Shown here: positions 9,875 to 17,219 of the stretch, in pieces | Numbering within the stretch: the stretch's first letter is position 1 | Layout: each line of letters starts with the position of its first letter | Assembly: GCA_964458575.1 (NCBI GenBank) | Contig: CAYWMD010000032.1 | Span: forward strand, 10,315 to 74,314 | Length of the DNA stretch: 64,000 nt | Source of the DNA: CAYWMD01 sp964458575 | GTDB lineage: Bacteria > Verrucomicrobiota > Verrucomicrobiia > Limisphaerales > JADLHS01 | Direction of reading: 5' to 3' | Notes under the pieces: model-generated | Seen by the model: only the letters and a program-made list of their open reading frames with translations | What the model was told of the DNA's origin: nothing | The model's database searches: none | Made by a program: the position numbers and the translations under genes

Positions 9875-11158
9875 ATGACTTTCCCAATTCATTTTCTCCG
9901 CGTGCATCTGGCTCACTTGCGTCTCCGTGACTTCCGCAACTACGCGCGGTTGGACGTGGATTTCACGCCCGGATTCCATTTGCTGCTCGGCAACAACGCG
10001 CAGGGCAAGACCAACATCCTCGAAGCCATTTACCTCATGGCCACCTTGCGCTCCTTTCGCGGCGTCGGCAGCGCGCAAATGATCCGGCACGGCCAGAAAG
10101 GCTACTTCGTCGGCGGCAAGGTCGTGGGCGGAGCAATCCCCGCAGCTTTTCCCCCTCTCCCCGTCGGACGGGGAGAGGGCCGGGGTGAGGGGCAGTCCGG
10201 GTGTGCCGAAACAGAAAGCGCTCAAGTCACGAACCCCTCACCCCCGCCCTCTCACCGCTTGAGCGGAGAGCGGGAGCCGAAGGCATCGCCAGACATTCTG
10301 ACCAGCCACCACGAACGCGAAATAAAAATGTATTGGTCCGCCCGGGAACGAAATCTGGCGCTTGACGGCCGGCCCGTGAAGAAACTCTCCGAATACCTGG
10401 GCACGTTGCGCACGGTGATTTTCTGCACGGAAGACCTGCTCCTCGTCAAAGGCACGAGCCGCGTCCGACGCCGCTTCCTCGACTTGCTCCTTGCGCAAAC
10501 CCAGCCCGGCTACCTGCCGTTGCTCCAGCGCTACATGGTTGCCGTCCGTTCGCGCAACGCCCTGCTGAAAAATCATTCCGCCGATGAAGCCACCCTGGAC
10601 AGCTTCTCCCGCGAACTCGTGAAGCTCGGCGAGGAGATCATCCGCCATCGCCGCGAACTGGTGCCGAAGTTTTCGCCGCTGGCCCGGCTCGCGTATCGCC
10701 GCATTTCTCACGACGCTGAGGAGTTGCGTTTGGAATACCAGCCCAGCGTGAAACAAGATTTCGCCGTGGAACTCGCCCAATCCCGCGCGCGCGAACGGAG
10801 CTATCGCATGACCCTTGTCGGCCCGCACCGCGACGACCTGCAATTTCTGCTGAACGACAAATCCGCCGCGCAATTCGGCAGCGAAGGCCAGAAACGCACA
10901 CTGGCCATCGCGCTGAAAATGGCGCAGGCCGAATACCTCACCGGCATCCACGGCAGCGCGCCGGTGCTCCTGATTGACGACGTGATGGGCGAACTGGACG
11001 CCAAACGCCGCAGCGGGTTTCTCCCGTTGTTGGAACAAGCGCGCAAAACCAGCGGCCAGGTTTTCATGACCGCCACGGAGGAAAACTGGCCGCGCGAACT
11101 GGGCCGCGATTTGCAGCGGTGGGAAGTGAAAGACGGAACGCTTCGAGTGCAGCCTTGA
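9875..11158 (+). CDS. recF: DNA replication and repair protein RecF with in-frame palindromic insertion
   Basis: An SMC-like ATPase that binds gapped DNA and, with RecO and RecR, loads RecA. Walker A GNNAQGKTN is at residues 39-47, the ABC signature region FGSEGQKRTLAIALKMAQ is near residue 330-350, and Walker B PVLLIDDVMGELD is near 366-378. The protein has 427 residues against the usual 360-375. The surplus lies at about residues 92-138, exactly where the family A palindrome (10150-10276) interrupts the first lobe, and consists of Pro/Gly/Arg/Glu-rich sequence. The frame stays open and all motifs are intact, so the protein is probably active. It is not next to dnaN or dnaA, unlike in many bacteria. 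Confidence 0.95.
   Translation: MTFPIHFLRVHLAHLRLRDFRNYARLDVDFTPGFHLLLGNNAQGKTNILEAIYLMATLRSFRGVGSAQMIRHGQKGYFVGGKVVGGAIPAAFPPLPVGRGEGRGEGQSGCAETESAQVTNPSPPPSHRLSGEREPKASPDILTSHHEREIKMYWSARERNLALDGRPVKKLSEYLGTLRTVIFCTEDLLLVKGTSRVRRRFLDLLLAQTQPGYLPLLQRYMVAVRSRNALLKNHSADEATLDSFSRELVKLGEEIIRHRRELVPKFSPLARLAYRRISHDAEELRLEYQPSVKQDFAVELAQSRARERSYRMTLVGPHRDDLQFLLNDKSAAQFGSEGQKRTLAIALKMAQAEYLTGIHGSAPVLLIDDVMGELDAKRRSGFLPLLEQARKTSGQVFMTATEENWPRELGRDLQRWEVKDGTLRVQP
10150..10276. repeat. Palindromic element, family A, in frame within recF
   Basis: CCCCCTCTCCCCGTCGG, ACGGGGAGAGGG and CGGGGTGAGGGG make the left hairpin. CCCCTCACCCCCGCCCTCTC and GAGCGGAGAGCGGGAG make the right one. It encodes about residues 92-134 of RecF. 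Confidence 0.9.
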
Positions 11159-11164
11159 GCGGTG

Positions 11165-11296
11165 AAGCTCCAAGGACCAACATCCAAGCTCCAGAGAAAC
11201 GCCAAACATCAAACCTCAAACCCCGTCGCAGAATTGCGCCTTGGCTATTGTGACTTGGAAGTTCTCTGAATGTTGGAGCTTGGTCCTTGGAGCTTT
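11165..11296. repeat. Long imperfect palindrome downstream of recF
   Basis: AGCTCCAAGGACCAA and CCAAGCTCCAGAGAAAC at the left are mirrored by GTTCTCTGAATGTTGGAGCTT and TTGGTCCTTGGAGCTT at the right, giving a hairpin of about 130 bases. It lies in the 585-base stretch 11159-11743, whose only other content is the decayed gene fragment at 11296-11637. Confidence 0.8.
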
Positions 11297-11637
11297 TAAT
11301 ACGCCGGATATACCGCGCGATAATACCGCTGGCCGGCAGGTTGAACCGCGTCGCGCAACTCAAATATGCAGTTGGTGGGTGCGGTGAGGTTGGTCAGCTT
11401 CTGCCAGTTGGCCGGCGACATGGCGGGCGTTTGTTCGATGGTATAAGTGATTCCCGGCGTCCCGTCGAACCGCGCTACGAAATCGCCTACATCGAAGGAT
11501 GAGGAAATCACGTTGGCAGGCAGAACCAACTCTGCTTTTGCCACATGCGCTGAAGTCTTTCCGCCCGCTGTCGTGAAATACCCTCCTGCATCCAATTGAC
11601 TGCCCGATATTGCCAGCACCCACACCCATTTGTTCAT
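11296..11637 (-). pseudogene. Remnant of a secreted beta-repeat protein (C-terminal end)
   Basis: The 113 residues lack a signal peptide but match the end of a large exoprotein type. LAISGSQLDAGGYFTTAGGK followed by VAKAEL is one blade of the repeated AVSG..VYAGG.FTTAGG..A..VAKA pattern. It is followed by the C-terminal module FDGTPGITYTIEQT to RYYRAVYPAY that also ends the Calx-beta protein of this window. A single blade without a secretion signal or the preceding repeats suggests that the 5' part of the gene was lost. A short functional protein is possible but less likely. Confidence 0.55.
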
Positions 11638-11743
11638 TCCCCGAACGCAGTTGGAACCAAATAACCTTTCATCTCAGACAAGGGTGCGTTCCGTTGTTAT
11701 CATTTCCCTTTGCGCCCGCGCGCATTTCCGCTGACATTTCCTC

Positions 11744-13441
11744 GTGTCGTTATCCGATGTCATCCGAAAGAAGTTGAGCACGCTACCGCACAAGCCCGGC
11801 GTGTATCTGATGAAGGACCGCTTTGGCACGGTCATCTACGTCGGCAAGGCGCGCGATTTGCGCAAGCGGGTCAGCCAGTATTTTCATCCGTCCCGCCGCA
11901 TGGGGTGGGACTTGAAATTCAACGCGCTCGTCGAGGCGATTCACGACTTCGACGTGCACGTGGTCAAAAGCGAACCAGAGTCGCTGTTGCTCGAAGGCAA
12001 ACTCATCAAGGAATTCCAGCCGCGCTACAACGTGAGCTTCCGCGACGACAAACGTTTCCTGATGGTGAAGGTGAACCTGAACGATCCAATTCCAAACTTC
12101 GCCTTCGCCCGCCTCCGCAAGGATGACGGCGCGCGTTACTTCGGGCCTTTCGTGAATTCAAGCGCGGTGCGCAACACGCTGGCGCTCGTGCGCAAACAAT
12201 TCAACCTGCGCGGTTGCCGCGTGTTCACGCCGGGCGAGGCGGATTACAAGCATTGCCTCTACGCCCATTTGAAATACTGCACCGCGCCGTGCATCGGCAA
12301 CGTGACCCGCGAGCAATACGTCGAACAGGTCCGCGCCGCGTGTGACTTCCTTGATGGCCAATGCCGCGAGATGAAGGAGCAACTCGAACTGGAGATGCGC
12401 AAAGCCGCCGCGTCGCAGAATTACGAGAAAGCCGCCGACCTGCGCGATCTTATCAAGGACCTGGAGCGCACGACCAAACGGACGGAAAAATTCGCGCGCG
12501 TACCGTACACTTTGCCGTTGGCGATTGATCCGGAGGGCGATCTGGCGGAACTGGCCAACGTTCTCGGCCTGGTCTCGCCACCGCAACGCATCGAGGGTTT
12601 CGACATCTCGAACATCAGCGGCACGTTTGCCGTGGCGTCGCTGGTGAGCTTCAAGCAGGGCCGGCCCGACCGCGCGAATTATCGTCGCTTTAAAATCAAA
12701 ACCGTCGAGGGACAAGATGATTTTGCCAGCATGGCGGAAGTGGTGCGGCGGCGTTACACGAGGGTGTTAAATGAGTCTCGTGGCTGCGCGCGTGAGAGCA
12801 CGGCGGATTCAGCCGTGGTCTTACGACCACAGCTACGGGACGTGGGTGGCGAGGCGATTCCGCAGGAGTTGCAGAAGCTGGTGGACGAGACAAGCCGGCG
12901 GGTGAGACGAGGCGGAAAACCGAAAGCTGTAGCGGCGGTCTATGACCGCCGTGACGAAGATCGGCGCTCACAGAGCGCAGCTACAAATCTGCCCGATCTC
13001 ATCCTGATTGACGGCGGCAAGGGCCAGCTCAACGCCGCCTGCGCTGAACTGACGAAACTCGGCCTGGAAAAAATTCCCGTTATCGGTCTCGCAAAGGAGT
13101 TCGAGGAAATTTACCGTCCCGGCGAAAGCGCGCCGTTGCGACTTGGACTCGACCATCCCGCGGTGAAACTCCTGCAACGCGTCCGCGATGAATGTCATCG
13201 CGTTGCCAATTCCTACAATGCGCAACTTCGCATCAAGCGCATTTCCGAGAGCATTCTCGATGACTTTCCGGGCATTGGCGAACAGCGCAAGGCGGTCTTG
13301 TTGAAAAAGTTTGGTTCGGTTCAGCGATTGCGCACTGCGACGCTTGAGCAGATCGCCGCTGTGCCCGGTTTCGGTGGCAAAGCGGCGGCAGAGTTGAAGG
13401 CGTTTCTGGAAGCGCGGTCGGTTTGCCCGGGGAGTTCCTAA
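11744..13441 (+). CDS. uvrC: Excinuclease ABC subunit C with two in-frame repeat insertions
   Basis: Endonuclease of nucleotide-excision repair making both incisions beside a lesion marked by UvrAB. In order: a GIY-YIG nuclease domain (HKPGVYLMKD to VIYVGKARDLRKRVSQYF, residues 15-95); a UVR motif (YEKAADLRDLIKDLE, about 226-240); an RNase H-like nuclease domain (RIEGFDISNISG, about 285, to LILIDGGKGQLNAA, about 420-430); and tandem helix-hairpin-helix motifs at the end (FPGIGEQRK and VPGFGGKAAAEL). Two repeat copies interrupt the RNase H domain at about residues 346-365 and 396-414, between conserved blocks. Length is 565, slightly below the usual 600. The start is GTG (MSLSDVIRKK). The product completes a repair trio with mfd and recF, although the genes are not an operon. 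Confidence 0.96.
   Translation: MSLSDVIRKKLSTLPHKPGVYLMKDRFGTVIYVGKARDLRKRVSQYFHPSRRMGWDLKFNALVEAIHDFDVHVVKSEPESLLLEGKLIKEFQPRYNVSFRDDKRFLMVKVNLNDPIPNFAFARLRKDDGARYFGPFVNSSAVRNTLALVRKQFNLRGCRVFTPGEADYKHCLYAHLKYCTAPCIGNVTREQYVEQVRAACDFLDGQCREMKEQLELEMRKAAASQNYEKAADLRDLIKDLERTTKRTEKFARVPYTLPLAIDPEGDLAELANVLGLVSPPQRIEGFDISNISGTFAVASLVSFKQGRPDRANYRRFKIKTVEGQDDFASMAEVVRRRYTRVLNESRGCARESTADSAVVLRPQLRDVGGEAIPQELQKLVDETSRRVRRGGKPKAVAAVYDRRDEDRRSQSAATNLPDLILIDGGKGQLNAACAELTKLGLEKIPVIGLAKEFEEIYRPGESAPLRLGLDHPAVKLLQRVRDECHRVANSYNAQLRIKRISESILDDFPGIGEQRKAVLLKKFGSVQRLRTATLEQIAAVPGFGGKAAAELKAFLEARSVCPGSS
12780..12836 (-). repeat. Palindromic element, family C, copy 1, within uvrC
   Basis: Read on the minus strand: GTAGCTGTGGTC, a TAAG loop region and GACCACGG form one hairpin. 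A second short hairpin follows, and the copy ends GCGCAGCCAC. It is in inverted orientation to the copy at 12929-12984. Confidence 0.8.
12929..12984 (+). repeat. Palindromic element, family C, copy 2, within uvrC
   Basis: GTAGCGGCGGTCTATGACCG opens with a hairpin (GCGGTC/GACCGC). A second hairpin (GCGCTC/GAGCGC) follows, and the copy ends in AGCTAC, complementary to its own first bases. It is translated as VAAVYDRRDEDRRSQSAAT in UvrC. Confidence 0.85.
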
Positions 13442-13594
13442 CCACGACATACACGAAACACACGAAAGGCATTTACAGCAGAGCGACTTGATTTCGTCAA
13501 TGCGGGTCAGGCTTTCGTGTCATTTCGTGTGTTTCGTGGTTCCAAAGAATTTTCGCGGAGAAATTCATGTTCATTCACGTCGCTTCGTGGTTTA
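13441..13594. repeat. Palindromic element, family D, after uvrC
   Basis: ACCACGACATACACGAAACA and CACGAAAGG are mirrored by CTTTCGTGTCATTTCGTGTG and TTTCGTGGT. Next comes a second unit, AAATTCATGTTCATTCACGT with GCTTCGTGGTTTA, whose reverse complement is found at 16355-16385. Related palindrome: 63385-63458. Confidence 0.85.
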
Positions 13595-13607
13595 AGCTCG
13601 AAAGCAC

Positions 13608-14015
13608 ATGAACATTCAAGTGGCTGTCCTGTGCGACGCGGCGACCGACGACAACGGCAAACTCAACCTCCTGGGCGCGTTCGATACGATTTACGCACGC
13701 GAACTGCCGGCCATCCATCCGCAATGCGCCGTGGCGTTGCGCGTCACCTTCCTGAGCGGCGACGAGGGCAAGCGCCAGTTGAAACTCAACTTTGTGGATG
13801 CCGACGGCCACGCCATCATGCCGCCGATCGAAATTCCGGTGGAAGTCACTTTGCCCGAGGACATCCACTTCGGTACGCGCAATTTCATCATCAACATTCA
13901 GCAATTGAAGTTCGACGAGCCGGGTCTTTACTCGGTGGACATCGCGCTGGATGAACAATCACAGTCGAGCATTCCGCTGCTGGTCAAACACGTTCCGCCG
14001 GCGCAGCCGGCCTGA
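13608..14015 (+). CDS. Conserved small protein, DUF6941-like
   Basis: A 135-residue soluble protein with no signal peptide or membrane segment. The opening MNIQVAVLCDAATDDNGKLN and the LLGAFDTIYA motif match a widespread uncharacterised family (I recall it as DUF6941) of predicted beta-sandwich proteins. It has alternating beta-strand patterns, including VALRVTFL and PIEIPVEVTLP. No catalytic residues stand out. It starts 14 bases after a repeat-rich spacer and is followed by a TauE/SafE-like permease, with no obvious functional link. The function is unknown. Confidence 0.75.
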   Translation: MNIQVAVLCDAATDDNGKLNLLGAFDTIYARELPAIHPQCAVALRVTFLSGDEGKRQLKLNFVDADGHAIMPPIEIPVEVTLPEDIHFGTRNFIINIQQLKFDEPGLYSVDIALDEQSQSSIPLLVKHVPPAQPA

Positions 14016-14090
14016 AAGTTCCTGGCCCAAAGGCGCCAAGCTCAAGAAAAGTTACCCGCTGACATGGCCAGCCGCCTCCGAGGAATTTCC

Positions 14091-14120
14091 CTTGAGCTTT
14101 GAGCTTTGAACTTTGAGCTT
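14091..14120 (+). repeat. Tandem TTGAGCTTTGA-type repeat before the permease gene
   Basis: Four imperfect copies of TTGAGCTT/TTGAACTT directly precede the permease start codon. An upstream AAGCTCAAGAAAAG (about 14039) is complementary to part of it, so it can fold back. A similar element is at 57781-57872. Confidence 0.65.
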
Positions 14121-14126
14121 ATTCCC

Positions 14127-14864
14127 ATGGCCGACACTTTTCTCCTGGCGCTGTTTATCTTCGTCGCGGCGCTGCTTTACTCGTCGGTCGGTCACGCCGG
14201 TGCTTCCGGCTACCTCGCCGCGATGGCGCTGTTCGGCCTGGCGCCGGAAGTGATGAAACCCACCGCGCTGGTGCTCAATCTCATCGTGGCCACCGTGGGC
14301 ACGATCCGGTATGCACGCGCGGGGCACTTCGCGTGGAACGTGTTTTGGCCGTTCGCGATTTTGTCCGTGCCGCTGGCGTTCGTGGGCGGATGGATGAAGC
14401 TGCCGGTCCCGACTTACAAAATCATTCTGGGGGTCGTGCTGCTGTTCGCCGCGTGGCGGCTGGCGTTTAAACAATCCACCCACGCGCCAGCGGAACAGAA
14501 ACCGATCCCGCTGCCACCCGCATTATTGATCGGCGCGGCAATTGGTCTGCTCTCCGGTCTGACCGGCGTGGGCGGCGGGATTTTTCTTAGCCCGTTGTTG
14601 CTGTTTCTGGGCTGGGCGGACACACGCAAGACGGCCGGCGTCTCCGTCGTGTTCATCCTCGTCAATTCCGCCTCGGGCTTGTTGGGACACCTGGCGAGCG
14701 TGAAGAACGTGCCGCACGAAATTGTCTGGTGGGCGCCGGCCGCCCTGATTGGCGGGCTGATCGGCTCGGAACTCGGCAGCCGCCGCCTCGCGCCGATGAC
14801 GATGCGCCGAATGCTGGCAGTGGTGCTGGTGGTGGCGGGAGTGAAGATGCTGCTGACCAGATAG
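14127..14864 (+). CDS. TauE/SafE-type (TSUP) membrane permease
   Basis: A 245-residue protein with about eight hydrophobic helices in two similar halves. Each half begins with a small-residue motif: YSSVGHAGASGYLAAMALFG in the first and LLSGLTGVGGGIFLSPLLL in the second. These are signatures of the TSUP family, which exports sulfite, sulfoacetate or other organosulfur and carboxylate anions. The substrate cannot be assigned from context. I start at ATG 14127 (MADTFLLALF); a TTG codon seven codons upstream lies within the tandem repeat and is rejected. Confidence 0.85.
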   Translation: MADTFLLALFIFVAALLYSSVGHAGASGYLAAMALFGLAPEVMKPTALVLNLIVATVGTIRYARAGHFAWNVFWPFAILSVPLAFVGGWMKLPVPTYKIILGVVLLFAAWRLAFKQSTHAPAEQKPIPLPPALLIGAAIGLLSGLTGVGGGIFLSPLLLFLGWADTRKTAGVSVVFILVNSASGLLGHLASVKNVPHEIVWWAPAALIGGLIGSELGSRRLAPMTMRRMLAVVLVVAGVKMLLTR

Positions 14865-14910
14865 AGCTTTTGCTGCTCCTTCAATCTTCCCGCCCAGGTA
14901 GCGGCTCTCT

Positions 14911-15552
14911 TCAATTGTTGTTTTGATTCATGTGCCACTCCGGCCTTCGGGCGACTGAATTGAACTCATCTCTGAACGCGCACAAGGAAACAAGCCCACC
15001 AAAGGGGTTTCCTCGTTTTTCGTGCCAATCCGTCGCAAAAAAGGCGGCCCACGCATCTGCCCAAATGCCACCGCCACCGGCTCTTCGACTCCGCCCCATA
15101 CCCAAATGAAACAGGTGCATGAATTGGTCGCGGGTAAATGAAAAATGAAACTGGTTTGCGTTCATATCCCCGGCGATTGACGATGCACCCAACAATTTGG
15201 CCCGTTTTTCCCATAGGGCGATGTAGTTTTCAAATTCTTCGCAAGGCATACCGTATCGAATTCGAGCGCCGTCAATTTGGACAAGATTCTTCCAAGGTTC
15301 GGGAAACGGAGTTAAGGGGTTCTTAAAGTGGAGAGACCCAACAAGCTCAATACGATTTAACCGCCCAGAATCAAACTCCAGGATCAGATCTGTTGTCTTG
15401 ATCTGTTTATCGATGCCTTTCCGCGCGACCGGAGATGGATTGTCGACCGCAGAAGCAACGAGCATCTTTTCAACGTCCTCAAGCTTCTGGCCAAAGTGTA
15501 TCTGTTCGCCGTCGTGAAGAATGAATTGAGAGATTGGCAGGTCGAGCCGCAT
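14911..15552 (-). CDS. Uncharacterised protein translationally coupled to nagB
   Basis: A 213-residue soluble protein that I do not recognise. It begins MRLDLPISQFILHDGEQIHF. Further on, IELVGSLHFKNPL and a Gly-rich stretch (SRRAGGGGIWADAW) are visible, the latter followed by several Trp and Phe residues. The start (ATG 15552) is eight bases beyond the nagB stop codon, and a GAGG Shine-Dalgarno motif overlaps that stop, so translation is probably coupled. The pattern FGQKLEDVEKML, then hydrophobic strands, then RIRYGMPCEEFENYI suggests two copies of a small alpha-beta module, perhaps an immunity-like or recognition fold; that is inference. Confidence 0.65.
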   Translation of the reverse strand: MRLDLPISQFILHDGEQIHFGQKLEDVEKMLVASAVDNPSPVARKGIDKQIKTTDLILEFDSGRLNRIELVGSLHFKNPLTPFPEPWKNLVQIDGARIRYGMPCEEFENYIALWEKRAKLLGASSIAGDMNANQFHFSFTRDQFMHLFHLGMGRSRRAGGGGIWADAWAAFFATDWHEKRGNPFGGLVSLCAFRDEFNSVARRPEWHMNQNNN

Positions 15553-15560
15553 GATGGACC

Positions 15561-16352
15561 TCAACGATAGCTTTCCCATTCCGGCTCGTTCTCGAAAATC
15601 CAGCGATAATAGTCCCGCTCCTTCAATTTCGCCCCGGCTTCTTCATCCACCACCACCGTGCAGCGCGCATGCAATTGCAACGCCGTCGCCGTGACCATGC
15701 TGCTGATCGGGCCTTCCACGGCCTGTGCGATGACGTCGGCCTTGCTGTCGCCCGTGGCCAGCAGGATGCAACGGCGCGCTTCGATGATCGTGCCCACGCC
15801 CATGGTGATGGCACGACGCGGCATTTTATCCTCGCCGCCGAACAGGGGGGCGTTTTGTTTGATCGTGGTGGGGGTGAGGGCTTTGACCCGGGTGCGGGAG
15901 CGCAGCGCGGAGAGCGGTTCGTTGAAGCCGATGTGCCCTGATTTCCCAATGCCCAGGAGTTGCAGGTCAATTCCGCCAAACCGTTGCATGAGCGCTTCGT
16001 AATGCCGGCACTCGGCGTCGAGATCCGTGGCCAGCCCGTTCGGGAGATGCGTGTTGCGTTCGTCAATGTTCACCTGACTGAACAAATGATGGTTCATGTA
16101 ATGCCGATACGAATTCGGATCGCTCGGAAACAACCCGACGTATTCATCCAGGTTGAATGTGCTGCACAGTGAAAAATCCAATCTCTCGGTTTTGTGCAGG
16201 CGCACGAGATGGCGATAAACACATTCCATCGTCTTGCCGGTCGCCAGGCCGAGGACGAGATGCGGGTTGGCGCGCAGGTCGTGCGCCACGATGCGGGCTA
16301 CCAGCGAAGCGGCGGCTTCTTTGTTCGGTTGTATGATGACTTCCACGGTCAC
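15561..16352 (-). CDS. nagB: Glucosamine-6-phosphate deaminase
   Basis: Cytoplasmic enzyme converting glucosamine-6-phosphate to fructose-6-phosphate and ammonia in amino-sugar catabolism. Characteristic motifs: the phosphate-binding LGLATGKTM (residues 34-42), FNLDEYVGL with the catalytic Asp69, and GIGKSGHIGFNEP with His140 and Glu145 (134-146). Asp141 of the E. coli enzyme corresponds to Ser138 here; many homologues have Asp or Asn there. The length of 263 residues is normal. I start at GTG 16352 (MTVEVIIQPN). An 80-codon open extension upstream is translated repeat DNA and is rejected. The neighbour downstream is a coupled unknown gene. Confidence 0.92.
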   Translation of the reverse strand: MTVEVIIQPNKEAAASLVARIVAHDLRANPHLVLGLATGKTMECVYRHLVRLHKTERLDFSLCSTFNLDEYVGLFPSDPNSYRHYMNHHLFSQVNIDERNTHLPNGLATDLDAECRHYEALMQRFGGIDLQLLGIGKSGHIGFNEPLSALRSRTRVKALTPTTIKQNAPLFGGEDKMPRRAITMGVGTIIEARRCILLATGDSKADVIAQAVEGPISSMVTATALQLHARCTVVVDEEAGAKLKERDYYRWIFENEPEWESYR

Positions 16353-16354
16353 GA

Positions 16355-16518
16355 TTAAACCACGAAGAGACGCGAATGAACATGAATTTCGGGAGCAAAC
16401 TTTTAACGCAGAGCGCGCCGAGATTCGCAGAGGTTCGCTGAGATATGCTGTGCCAGAAATCCGATAACAACAGACCTGCTCTGCGTCTCTTTGCGGACTC
16501 TCCGAACTCTGCGCTAAA
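16355..16518. repeat. Compound palindromic repeat (families D and E) upstream of nagB
   Basis: TAAACCACGAAGAGACGCGA and ATGAACATGAATTTC are the reverse complement of the unit at 13560-13594. Next, AACGCAGAGCGC and CGCAGAGGTTCG are mirrored by GCTCTGCGTCTCTTTGCGGA and AACTCTGCGCTAAAG. A similar CGCAGAG palindrome is at 27736-27815. It occupies nearly all of the nagB upstream region, so the nagB promoter must lie in or beyond it. Confidence 0.8.
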
Positions 16519-16598
16519 GAAACGTCACCTTTGAAGCCAACCGGCAACTCCGGAACAAAGTTGATTTGGGCCGTGTTTTCGATGAGTTTCAAGGCGTC

Positions 16599-17090
16599 AT
16601 GGCGCTGATCAATTGTCCCGAGTGCGGAAAGCAGGTTTCGACCGCGGCCAAAGCGTGTCCGGGTTGCGGTTTTCCCGTGGCGGAAAAGGTGGCGCAGGGC
16701 GAGGTCGAATCACAAACAGCGGGGCAGCCAGCCAACGAACTGCTCGTCGAAGTGCGTCCCTCGTGCTGGAACTTTTTCTGGCACTGGTTCTTTTTCTTTC
16801 TAATCGTGCCGCCCATCATTGCGTGGTATCGGCGCGCCTCGCTGGTCCTGCGCGTGTTCCCGAACCGCATCACCATTGAGCGCGGCGTGTTTTCCAAGTG
16901 TTATCAGGATTACTTGCCCCGTGACATCCGCTCCATTGACATTGACCAGAGTTTTCTCGCGCGCATGGTCGGGATTGGCGACATGACCATCTCCACTGCG
17001 GCAACGGCGGAGGCTTCCGAGCGACTCGAAGGCATTCCCGATCCGAAAGGCATTCGGGAATTGATCCTCGAACAGCGGGGCCACGGCTGA
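16599..17090 (+). CDS. Zinc-ribbon protein with membrane segment and bacterial PH-like domain
   Basis: A 163-residue protein. It has an N-terminal zinc ribbon (CPECGKQVSTAAKACPGCGF, residues 5-24) and a short linker. A hydrophobic hairpin (about 58-78, WNFFWHWFFFFLIVPPIIAW) comes next. The C-terminal part has the pattern LRVFPNRITIERGVFSKC, DYLPRDIRSIDID and GDMTISTAA, typical of bPH_2-type membrane-associated domains. Such proteins are small membrane accessory factors of unknown job. I start at MALINCPECG (ATG 16599) because zinc ribbons of this type sit at the very N-terminus; an in-frame ATG lies 33 bases upstream. Confidence 0.75.
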   Translation: MALINCPECGKQVSTAAKACPGCGFPVAEKVAQGEVESQTAGQPANELLVEVRPSCWNFFWHWFFFFLIVPPIIAWYRRASLVLRVFPNRITIERGVFSKCYQDYLPRDIRSIDIDQSFLARMVGIGDMTISTAATAEASERLEGIPDPKGIRELILEQRGHG

Positions 17091-17219
17091 GGGCTTGTTG
17101 TTTCCCCGGTCCCCGGCGGGCGGCACTCCGGGCCGCAGCAGCTACAAAACACGGCGCTTGGGCAGAGCAAATTAGTCCGCGCGCCGATCGTTGGGTGGCA
17201 CGTTCCCGGGACTTCCCGG

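Noticed and set aside
9534..9887. 118-codon N-terminal extension of the TerC-like gene
   Set aside because: It consists of translated repeat DNA (family A) without the family's conserved features. The membrane protein begins normally at MEWITQPEIW.
16353..16592. 80-codon N-terminal extension of nagB
   Set aside because: It is repeat-derived sequence, and NagB of normal length starts at GTG 16352.
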